This document shows, one piece after another, positions 53,736 through 61,940 of a stretch of 64,000 nucleotides of DNA. The stretch is from assembly GCA_028753945.1 (NCBI GenBank), contig JAPNXP010000010.1, positions 313,042 to 377,041 of the forward strand. Reading direction: 5' to 3'. A model generated the notes under the pieces. The model had not been told where the DNA came from. It made no database searches and saw nothing but the letters and a program-made list of their open reading frames with translations. The DNA comes from Hexactinellida sp. DTS-2022 (Eukaryota > Porifera > Hexactinellida). How positions within the stretch are numbered: position 1 is the stretch's first letter; each line of letters begins with the position of its first letter. A program made the position numbers and the translations under genes.

Positions 53736-54062
53736 ACTGTATATTAAAAATTAGGAATTTCTGATGTTATTTACTCTACTAGCAAGGTGATTTTTGAATA
53801 TCAAAAATTTACCATTGCAATCTGGGTATTTATACTAACGCATTGGCCAATATATAAGTATAATTACAATTTAAATAACTATTTCGTACCTGAATTTGTT
53901 CTCTCGCCAGGGGACACGGCTCCGAAACAAATAAGTTTTCTGGCTTGAAATTACCTACATTTGTATAACAATACTAAATATATGCTTGTAAATTAGAGTA
54001 TACTACAATTACCTGATCGAATAAAGCCGGCAATAAGTGCTGTAGATATCTTCCCGCATGCA

Positions 54063-54216
54063 GGTCAAAACGGCCACAAACCAAAATGGCCACAACCAAA
54101 ACGGCCACAACCAAAACGGCCACAACCAAAACGGCCACAAACCATAAGGGCCACAAGCAAAAACGGCCACAAACCATAACGGCCACAAACCATAACGGCC
54201 ACAAACCATAACGACC
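54063..54216. repeat. Left inverted array of the MULE (17-18-bp units)
   Basis: GGCCACAACCAAAACGGCCA and close variants, head to tail. The first ~49 bases match the reverse complement of the right end exactly; deeper units differ in order (gccacaaaccataac types), as expected if unit number changes by slippage. Confidence 0.88.
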
Positions 54217-54458
54217 AAACAATAAGTGACTAAGTGACATGATGTAATTCTAAGTCTTTTTGTAATATATGCAAAGTGATTTGTCATAACATGGATAATG
54301 TTTGCGAACATACCCAAACAAATATCTATTGAAACAATAAGTGACTAAGTGACACGATGTAACTGTAGGTCTTTATGTAATTTGTGCAAAGTGATTTGTC
54401 ATAACATGTATAGTATTTAATGAAGAAATATTCAAATTATGTATTCTTCAATTACGTA

Positions 54459-56303
54459 ATGGCAGATAATACACAAAATGGAGCAGTCGTTGATCCTTGC
54501 CTTGAATGTGGTCAAACGGTTAGGCCGAGGCAGGAGGCTATTCAATGTGAGGAATGTTCATTCTGGCAGCATCGGACATGTAAAACAGGCATTACACGTC
54601 TCTGTTATCAGAGAGCTGTACGAGGGGAAGAAGAAATAGTCTGGAAATGTGCATCTTGTTTAGAAATTAACTATGAATTACATTCTGAAGATTTCAGCAT
54701 TATCAGTTCACCCAGTGATTTTCCAAACACGTCCTTCGCACATTCTACTAATGAATCCCCTCAAGATGTAAGTAATGATCAGTTATTCGATTATTCAGAC
54801 GAAATCGAGATCCATAATATAACGACCGAAAATACAAACTTTCCAGATTTTATTATTCCAGAAGCTTTACACGAATCCTCACTAGATGGATCGATTTTGG
54901 AGTCTGGTAACACTCAAACTGATGACAACCCAACATTCCGTGTGATTGCTAACTCCTCACAGAAGGGAAAAGATTTGTTGATAGAAAAGGTTGGGTATTC
55001 GTATATAATAAAACTTCGCAGGAACGCAGTGAACTATTGGCGTTGTAGCGTACGTAATAAGTTTTCCATTTGTCCAGCAACGATTATTCAACGCGGGAAT
55101 TTGTTTACTCATGGGGCCAATGATCACAACCATTCTGCAAACCCAGAAGTAAATTTTAAGCCAGAGGTAAAGCTATCTGTATTCAATAGAGCCAAACGTG
55201 AAATATTTACTCCTGCTGCTGAGATTGTTGAAGATGCTCTCATTCCTTATTCAAATAATTTACATCCTGGGCTTCCAAGTCTTTCTAATCTTGCAAGAGC
55301 TGCAAACCGCGCCAGACAGGCTATTCGACCTCAAGATCCCGTTGATTTAGATTTCGAAATTAATATGGACTATATTCCTGGAGGATTCTTACGTGGAGAC
55401 ATCAAGGTTGATGGAAGAAGACACCTCATATTTGCTACAGACCAAATGCTGAATATTTTATGCAGGGCTAAGAGGTGGTATTTGGATGGGACATTTAAAA
55501 TCGTTAAGGAGCCATTTACCCAGCTATTTTCAATCCATGCTTTTGTAAAATCTGAAAGCTCAATTAAGCAACTACCATTAGTGTTTGTTCTAATGTCGGG
55601 TAAACGCAAAAAGGACTACAGAAAAGTACTCAAGAGGGTATTAGAATGTCTTCCCGGTGCACCAGCTGTTAAAAGTGCTGTGATGGATTTTGAATCTTCT
55701 TTATGGAAAGTCTTCCCAATAGTGTATCCAGGAGTGGAACTTCAAGGTTGTTCCTTTCACTGGACACAGGCAGTATGGAGGAAGATCCAACTCTTGGGTT
55801 TGCAGCCACTATATTTGAGTAACAATTCAACTCATGATTTTTGCCGAAGATTAATGGCTCTACCACTTTTGCCATGTGAGCATATAGAACCTGCTTTCAG
55901 AATTCTAGAAGGACGCGTCAGTAATGATATTGAACATCAACTAACAACTTATATAGATAATACATGGATAACTGGACAGTGGAAACCTAAAGATTGGTCC
56001 GTATTTAATCAAACTGTACGTACCAATAACGACGTCGAAGGATGGCATTTAAGAATTAATACTAGAGCTCGAAGAGGAAAGTTGCAATTTTATGTTCTGA
56101 TCGAACTTTTACATAAAGAATCTCAGATAATCACTCTACAATTACATCTAGTATCTCAAAATAAATTGAAAAGATACCAAAGACTAACTTACACGAGAAT
56201 GCAAGCTGCAATTTTCACTCTATGGGATAAATATTCACAAGGAAGAGTAACTGTGAGTCAAATGTTGCGCGCTTGCTCAAGGCTTAATGGTCCTCAAATA
56301 TAA
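54459..56303 (+). CDS. MULE transposase with PHD-type and FLYWCH zinc fingers
   Basis: 614 aa without introns from the ATG at 54459 (MADNTQNG); an in-frame ATG at 54420 would add 13 residues. Order: PHD-like finger (CLECGQ...CEECSFWQHRTC...WKCASC, ~11-65), acidic linker, FLYWCH domain (~160-225: NYWRCSVRNKFSICPATI ... HGANDHNH), and a MULE DDE core with WYLDGTFKI (D343), VMDFESSLWKVFP (D410), GCSFHWTQAVWRKI and NNDVEGWHLRIN (E527). All three acidic residues are present and no stop or frameshift breaks the frame, so it could be active. It reads antisense to P5CR. Confidence 0.88.
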   Translation: MADNTQNGAVVDPCLECGQTVRPRQEAIQCEECSFWQHRTCKTGITRLCYQRAVRGEEEIVWKCASCLEINYELHSEDFSIISSPSDFPNTSFAHSTNESPQDVSNDQLFDYSDEIEIHNITTENTNFPDFIIPEALHESSLDGSILESGNTQTDDNPTFRVIANSSQKGKDLLIEKVGYSYIIKLRRNAVNYWRCSVRNKFSICPATIIQRGNLFTHGANDHNHSANPEVNFKPEVKLSVFNRAKREIFTPAAEIVEDALIPYSNNLHPGLPSLSNLARAANRARQAIRPQDPVDLDFEINMDYIPGGFLRGDIKVDGRRHLIFATDQMLNILCRAKRWYLDGTFKIVKEPFTQLFSIHAFVKSESSIKQLPLVFVLMSGKRKKDYRKVLKRVLECLPGAPAVKSAVMDFESSLWKVFPIVYPGVELQGCSFHWTQAVWRKIQLLGLQPLYLSNNSTHDFCRRLMALPLLPCEHIEPAFRILEGRVSNDIEHQLTTYIDNTWITGQWKPKDWSVFNQTVRTNNDVEGWHLRINTRARRGKLQFYVLIELLHKESQIITLQLHLVSQNKLKRYQRLTYTRMQAAIFTLWDKYSQGRVTVSQMLRACSRLNGPQI

Positions 56304-56445
56304 AGAATATTAGATGTTGACCCTTCTATTTACGTATTATTTTATAGTAATCAATATAATAAGTCTGCTATTGAGTGTCATTTTTGTAATTTCCTTATTT
56401 AATAAATAATAATTGCTATCACTTCTAATGATTTAAGTAAGGCGT

Positions 56446-56593
56446 CTTCGTTTGTGGCCGTTTTGGTTTGTGGCCGTTTTTGCTTGTGGCCCTTATGGTT
56501 TGTGGCCGTTTTGGTTTGTGGCCGTTATGGTTTGTGGCCGTTTTGGTTGTGGCCGTTTTGGTTGTGGCCATTTTGGTTTGTGGCCGTTTTGAC
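56446..56593. repeat. Right inverted array of the MULE
   Basis: TTTGTGGCCGTTTTGG units in reverse orientation to the left array, ending GGCCGTTTTGAC. It contains the same rare 'gcttgtggcccttatgg' variant as the left array, at the corresponding place. Confidence 0.88.
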
Positions 56594-56639
56594 TAGAAAT
56601 CATCTTCCCACCTCCTACGAAACCTAGCCTGGATAGCAT

Positions 56640-57285
56640 ATCGAAATAAATCAGAATTATTTGAGAATTGAGCCTACAATTCAGTTTATATACCTTTGAG
56701 TCCTAGGCTTACAAATCGTTGTTTACTCAGCACAGATGCCATAGAATAGTTATTGTAATTATTAATAATTGTCGAAGGTGAACACTCAAAACTTAGTTGA
56801 CTATAAATTTAAGAAAAGCGTAGGAAAGCTGTAGGAATTATATTACAACAGAAATGAGGTGAAATACGACAACAATTGAGACTGAATTACAAGACAAATT
56901 AATTGATGTGAAATTAGTTGAATAAATATATTCCAAAGAAAACTTTGAGGTGCTAATTAAATTAAGCAAGTTGATCCTCTTTTTATGGAGGCAAATTAAG
57001 TTAAGTCTCTAGTTTTTCAATTAATTCGAACAAACAAACAAAATCCCTTGAGTATATTATTTAGGATTATATACTTGATATTTGTGTAAATATGTAATTA
57101 ATGAGCCAATTAACAATATGACTTAGTACCAGTGAAAATAAATATTACATGTGGGAATTATGTAATGCAAAATCCGCTAAAACAACGCAATTAATAACTA
57201 GAATAGTCATCTGAAAGTGATTAAAACCTAACACACTAATTGTAAGTAGAAATAGTATAAAGAAAGACAGTTGTTTGTTGACAAT
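56640..57285. other. Spacer between P5CR and NUP160
   Basis: AT-rich. It should contain the P5CR promoter and 5' UTR and the NUP160 3' UTR. No repeat or further exon seen. Confidence 0.4.
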
Positions 57286-60200
57286 TTAAATATTTTCCAT
57301 TTGCTGAGCGAGTACGTATTGCTGACTACTTTTTTTCTTCAAAAAAATTAGATATTCACTCGCTTGCTCCAATTCTGTAAAATAATCTTGTAACTGTAAT
57401 TCAAGCGCTTCGTATAATCCATGTAAATGTGAATCCTCTGGCATTTTTCTCAGCTCGCTTAGCAACAAATCTATATAAGTATACGGTAGTTTCACAGCAT
57501 TATAAGTGCCTGTGTCAGGGTCTATTGATTTCAGCGTGTACTTTAGACCGAATTTCTCCTGCGCTATTTTAAGATCACATTCCTTTCTGTCTCCAAGGAC
57601 CGCGCGGATGTACGCTAGCGCGAGATTCCCCGCCTGTTCCAGCTGCGAATATTTGAGGTACATGGCTAGGAGCTTTTCAGGTGCCAAACGCGAAATATCG
57701 TCCTTCAGCCACTGCGGAAGTGCGAAACTCATCGACAGCAGCCTTCCCACCACCCAGAGCAGCGCCTCTATTCTATCAAACCCTTGTATCGACTCCAAAT
57801 ATCGCTGTAGGAGACTCCAGGCCTGCCCATCTGGAGGCAGTCCGTCAGTGCAACACTCTATGCCCGTGTCGTTATAGCTGAGCCACTGTATGTAAGCCAG
57901 GCCATCCTCGTCTGATAGCAGATCCGAACCAAGGATGGACATCTTAACACAGCGAGTAGCCAGAGTCTCGAACAGGTGCTGTCTGCACAGATTCAGTTTA
58001 TGCGAGATGGTCATAGCCATGTCGAACAGGCCGTATTGCACCAATAGAATCATGATTTCCTCGTGAGTACAAGTGGACGTTGTGAGCGGAGTCGCCGTCT
58101 CTTCGATCTGAGCCAACTTTAGCTGCGCTAGTACGATCAGATATTCGTTCTCCAGGTCTTTAAGAGACAGGACTTCTATGTGAGGTGTGAGAGAGGCATC
58201 TTCTTCTGAGGGGACAGGGGACATGTTTTCGCGCTTTTTCTTGCTCTCAGGGGGTTCATCTGTTACCTTATTCGCGACCTGTACCCTGGGTCTAGGCTTT
58301 ATCACGAAAGCTGACTTCTCATCCACCAGGTATAGGGCGTTAATAGCCGCGAGGTAGCACTTGGCTTGCTTCTGTAGAATCGGTATAGTGGCCATCTCAC
58401 AGCCTAGCCGCATTACACACTCGTACATCGCCACGGCTGCCTTTCTATAGTTACCGCGGTTTGAGTAGAAGGAATGCAGAAGTGAGTAATAGTTCCCCGT
58501 CGTGACGTCAACAGATCTCGCGCGCGACTCGAGAACATCCTCGATATCCTTCTCGACTCCCGAGTAAGAAAAGGTGCACAGGAGTTTAAACTTCTTCTGA
58601 TTGCACAGTTCTATAACGAATCTCTTCATACAGTCCTTCCGCCTAGACTGTTCGGGGTTGCTTAGCATGGCCACATACGCCTCTTCGTAGAGAGAGAGGT
58701 CCAGGGAGTTCTTGAACTGTATGGACCACAGGTTGCTGATCAGCTGATCACCAGCTGGGGCCACTTCCAACGCATGTTTCGCAATCTTTATTATCATATC
58801 GGAGGCCTGTTCTTGCTCGAAGAGGTCTATTAAATAGAGACAGTATAGGACGGTGTGGTCTGATTTAGTGTCTTCTACTTTCTCTGCTACAATCGCGTAG
58901 AGAAATGAGTCGGGATTTGTGGACAGTAAGCCTGATAGTGTGGAGAGAAACAGCTGAGCGGATTTATTAACCTTCCCAACCTTGAGATAGTACTGTGCCT
59001 TATAGTGCCTAATTGGGTATTCTAGCACTGGGCTGTATAGTGACTCGAGTATGTGTAGAGTGTATTGTAGCTCTGTCAGATAGCGGTTCTCGAATAGGAA
59101 TGTTAGAAACTGTATTACAGGTATCCCTGGTGCGAGTAGCTCGCAAACTGCATTGTTGTATTCGCATAGAACGTAGTGCAGAGGAGCTATGGGGAGAGAT
59201 TGATCTCCTGAAGGCACAACATTTCTAGTGTGCAGTTTCAATTGAATATCCTGTAGACACTTGTTGTTAATGAATTGTAGAGGTATTATCCTAGATACCG
59301 TGTTGGTAATAGGAATGTTTGTGATATCTAAACATGTGTTGCTGTATATTGTTGTGTTTGTGTCCAGAGTTTTTGAAGTGAATTCAGATACATTTTGTAG
59401 CAAGTGGAATGTTATTAGTGAATTCGTTAACTCGGGAAGAATAAACGATTTTATTGTATTAAATGCGTCGCTTTCCTGTGAATGAGCGTTCGTGTCTTTC
59501 TCTCGCAAAATAAAACATGTCAACAACAACATACTCCAACAGATCTCCTTCTTTCGCGAGACAGAATCGCGAAAATTCGCGTTTAGTATCGATATCCCGA
59601 ATTCGCTGTTAAACAGACGCGAAACAGTGTTAAAACAAGAGTCCATCTCCTCTACATTAATAACATTAGACTGAACGTAGAAAGGCTCCGAGAGAGGAAG
59701 CTTCAATAAATCTGAAATACTCTGTATGGCTGGTATCAGCTGTCCCACCTTCCCAATGCTAGCTCTAATCTGCGAGTGCTTAACCGGACTCTCGGCCCTA
59801 CACACCTCTCTATCTGCTATCAACATGCAGTCCAGGAGGTACCCCACAAACCCTATTAAATCCACGTCGTTGTCCAACAGATCTCGCAGATACATGTCTA
59901 GTCCCACGAAACAGCTGGCGACCTTACTGGCCAGGCTCATAACGCGCTTCATCCTATCGATCAGCTGTGCAGACAGAATCCTAACCGCCTGTAAGCTAGG
60001 GCTAACACTCGGCTGCGTATACAGCTGTTCCAGGAGCTGAATTGGGGCGTAGAATATGAGCGAGTGTTTCGCGATTATAAAATGCATTCCTTTCTCCACC
60101 ATTACTCCCAGAGGATAGCAGGCTATGGATTGGTACTGAAGACAGGCTTGGTAGAACTTAGACCACACTTGTGTTTGGAGGTCTCTTCGCAGCTGATTTT

Positions 60201-61620
60201 GCAGCTGGGGGAGAGTAACCAGGTGGTGGATCTCCTTCTCTACCGCTTGGATAATCGCGGTTTTTAACGAGGCGTGAGTTAGCACCTGGGGGGGCGGATG
60301 CTCGAATAGTTGGAGTGCTTTCAGTATGCACTGGACCCGTATGTACTTTGTGTTGCAAATGTAACTCAAATAGGTTTCCTGAATATCCTTAATTGCTGGC
60401 ACATCCAACTCGTTTGGGAGGTGTGAAGTTTCGTTGAAAGTTAGCCATCCAGCCGTGAGTGGGCCTTTAATACCGATGTTTAGAGTTTGTAGGAGAGTAG
60501 ACTCGTTTTGTTCTGAGAGCCACAGAGTGTATATTGTGTCGGCGGAAAACGCGAAATGTAACAGCTTGGAGTTAGTGGGTAGAGTGGAGAAGTTAGTCGC
60601 TAGGTGTTGGAGGACTGGGATGGTTATATTGAGGTGCAAATCGTAGGTGAGAAAAACCGCGAGTGTGTCCGTAGCGATTAGAATGGCTATCTTATGTATT
60701 CCATCAGCGTTCGACTCGCTCAGTTCAATCGTAGGTTCAATGGGGCCGGAACAAATCTGGTTACGGAGATGAGAAGAGAGATCTGCGGTTATAACACATT
60801 CCTTTCTCTCGGTGCTTAGCAACTTGAGTCTACAGTCCCTGAACAGCTGTAGCACGAATGGCACGTTTCTGTAGCTAAGCAATCGCATTGATACTAGCGT
60901 GTTCTCTTGGGAAGCGTCTGGCTTCCTAATGGAACTGAATCCACTCAGAAATCTGGACATAATACCGGCCTGTTTCAGCTCGAATGCTGTGAATGTCTGG
61001 TCTCGAGGTGTCGGAAACCGCACTCCGTAGACGCTGCCATCTGAGCTGCCCATAGCACACACCAACACGTTATTGATAACGGATGTGGTTATAGCAACCA
61101 GAGTGCAAGATAGGAATGCCTGCGGGAGCGAATACGAAGCAGAGGCGTCCGCTAGGATGTGCGAAGTTACATTTTGGAAAATGGAAGAAGCCAAGTTTTG
61201 CTTTTCAGAGTGCACACTCGGCAGAGCCGTCGGGTGGGACAGCAGCAAGCGGAGAATGCGAGTTGAAGTCGGAATCGCTATCTGAATGGAGGCATCCTCC
61301 GTCTCGTAAATAGAGACACGTCCGATTAGCTCTGAGTTTATAAACTCTAGTTTGAGAGCGTTTCCTTCCAAATCAAGATCAGTTGAATACTCAATCAGCT
61401 CCAAACACTTTTCGTCATACCGCCAGATAATAAAACGACCTCTGAGGGTGATATCGCGGAAGTTATCACCTCCCGTGTACGAGAATCCCCCTGCACAGGA
61501 GGGCAGCTGTAAAGTCTTGCGTACGGCCTCTTCGGGGAAGCTTACCTCTAAGTGTTTGAATGTAGGCTCGGGCAGGTCATTGAGAGGGAGGGAGGAATAA
61601 GTAACTGGAAAATTCGCCAT
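57286..61620 (-). CDS. NUP160: Nucleoporin NUP160
   Basis: 1444 aa in one exon, comparable to vertebrate NUP160 (~1436 aa). The N-terminal half is a beta-propeller; recognisable blocks are IIWRYDEKCLELIEYSTDLDLEGNALKLEFIN, then TSTRILRLLLSHP and FAFSADTIYTLWLSEQNE, and the start of the helical half GWLTFNETSHLPNELDVPAIKDIQETYLSYIC. The C-terminal half is alpha-solenoid (e.g. AAVAMYECVMRLG, KQAKCYLAAINALYLVDEKSAFV). It contains one basic insertion, PPESKKKRENMSP, near 1100. NUP160 is a scaffold subunit of the Y-complex (NUP107-160) of the nuclear pore, and also acts at kinetochores in animals. NUP188 lies directly upstream on the same strand. Confidence 0.9.
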   Translation of the reverse strand: MANFPVTYSSLPLNDLPEPTFKHLEVSFPEEAVRKTLQLPSCAGGFSYTGGDNFRDITLRGRFIIWRYDEKCLELIEYSTDLDLEGNALKLEFINSELIGRVSIYETEDASIQIAIPTSTRILRLLLSHPTALPSVHSEKQNLASSIFQNVTSHILADASASYSLPQAFLSCTLVAITTSVINNVLVCAMGSSDGSVYGVRFPTPRDQTFTAFELKQAGIMSRFLSGFSSIRKPDASQENTLVSMRLLSYRNVPFVLQLFRDCRLKLLSTERKECVITADLSSHLRNQICSGPIEPTIELSESNADGIHKIAILIATDTLAVFLTYDLHLNITIPVLQHLATNFSTLPTNSKLLHFAFSADTIYTLWLSEQNESTLLQTLNIGIKGPLTAGWLTFNETSHLPNELDVPAIKDIQETYLSYICNTKYIRVQCILKALQLFEHPPPQVLTHASLKTAIIQAVEKEIHHLVTLPQLQNQLRRDLQTQVWSKFYQACLQYQSIACYPLGVMVEKGMHFIIAKHSLIFYAPIQLLEQLYTQPSVSPSLQAVRILSAQLIDRMKRVMSLASKVASCFVGLDMYLRDLLDNDVDLIGFVGYLLDCMLIADREVCRAESPVKHSQIRASIGKVGQLIPAIQSISDLLKLPLSEPFYVQSNVINVEEMDSCFNTVSRLFNSEFGISILNANFRDSVSRKKEICWSMLLLTCFILREKDTNAHSQESDAFNTIKSFILPELTNSLITFHLLQNVSEFTSKTLDTNTTIYSNTCLDITNIPITNTVSRIIPLQFINNKCLQDIQLKLHTRNVVPSGDQSLPIAPLHYVLCEYNNAVCELLAPGIPVIQFLTFLFENRYLTELQYTLHILESLYSPVLEYPIRHYKAQYYLKVGKVNKSAQLFLSTLSGLLSTNPDSFLYAIVAEKVEDTKSDHTVLYCLYLIDLFEQEQASDMIIKIAKHALEVAPAGDQLISNLWSIQFKNSLDLSLYEEAYVAMLSNPEQSRRKDCMKRFVIELCNQKKFKLLCTFSYSGVEKDIEDVLESRARSVDVTTGNYYSLLHSFYSNRGNYRKAAVAMYECVMRLGCEMATIPILQKQAKCYLAAINALYLVDEKSAFVIKPRPRVQVANKVTDEPPESKKKRENMSPVPSEEDASLTPHIEVLSLKDLENEYLIVLAQLKLAQIEETATPLTTSTCTHEEIMILLVQYGLFDMAMTISHKLNLCRQHLFETLATRCVKMSILGSDLLSDEDGLAYIQWLSYNDTGIECCTDGLPPDGQAWSLLQRYLESIQGFDRIEALLWVVGRLLSMSFALPQWLKDDISRLAPEKLLAMYLKYSQLEQAGNLALAYIRAVLGDRKECDLKIAQEKFGLKYTLKSIDPDTGTYNAVKLPYTYIDLLLSELRKMPEDSHLHGLYEALELQLQDYFTELEQASEYLIFLKKKSSQQYVLAQQMENI

Positions 61621-61648
61621 TATAGAAGCAGCTAACTATTGTAAGTAA

Positions 61649-61768
61649 TACAGTGGATGCCGGTTATAAGCATATCGTCAGGAACTGCACTTAATGTGCT
61701 TATAACCGGCATAAATATATAGTATATGGCAACCGTTTTCCAGTGTGCTATATCCGACATCTACTGTA
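61649..61768. repeat. Family A element between NUP160 and NUP188
   Basis: TACAGTGGATGCCGGTTATA at the left and ATATCCGACATCTACTGTA at the right. It is shorter than the other copies and placed about 28 bp upstream of the NUP160 ATG. Confidence 0.75.
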
Positions 61769-61940
61769 CATCTTAATTATTTGCTAATTATGTATATTTG
61801 AGAATTTTAACGATTTAAATTAATAGTTGAGAGTTTACATTGCAATTTGAAAAGAATCATTAATAATGACGTCATATAAGCTATACTAACTAAAGCAAAG
61901 CATTTCATTTCTACTCAAGTGACGCTATGTTAAAATCGAA

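Larger units (their letters stand above)
54056..56600. mobile_element. Mutator-like element (MULE) inserted in P5CR exon 1
   Basis: Flanked by 9-bp copies TATCTTCCC (54047-54055) and CATCTTCCC (56601-56609), one mismatch. The inverted termini start GTCAAAACGGCCACAAAC (54063) and end the same in reverse at 56593. Each is an array of 17-18-bp units (cggccacaaaccaaaa): eight at the left to 54220, eight at the right from 56446. The single gene is an intact transposase on the plus strand. Two ~80-bp direct copies lie at 54217-54295 and 54332-54412. A 9-bp duplication is typical of the Mutator superfamily. Confidence 0.88.
49709..56639 (-). pseudogene. PYCR: Pyrroline-5-carboxylate reductase, exon 1 split by a Mutator-like element
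   Basis: Minus-strand exons: 56639-56601 plus 54055-54013 (one exon split by the insertion), 53954-53890, 52780-52595, 52188-51976, 51648-51556, 51389-51345 and 49864-49709. With the element and one 9-bp duplication set aside, the exons total 831 nt, 276 codons plus stop, in phase. Motifs: N-terminal dinucleotide loop LGFVGGGK, AVKPDRVP, VISVAAG, SMPNTSSKV, DVITGLSGCGPSY, ADGGVKAGLP and LKDDVCSPGGISI. It is the last enzyme of proline synthesis, NAD(P)H-dependent. The insertion lies inside the Gly-rich cofactor loop and brings no splice donor, so this allele should be null unless another start is used. ZFAND2 is nested antisense in the last intron. Confidence 0.85.

Noticed and set aside
53974..54317. 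Two ORFs coding LWPFWLWPFW-type repeats
   Set aside because: Translation of the MULE terminal tandem repeats, antisense; not a gene.
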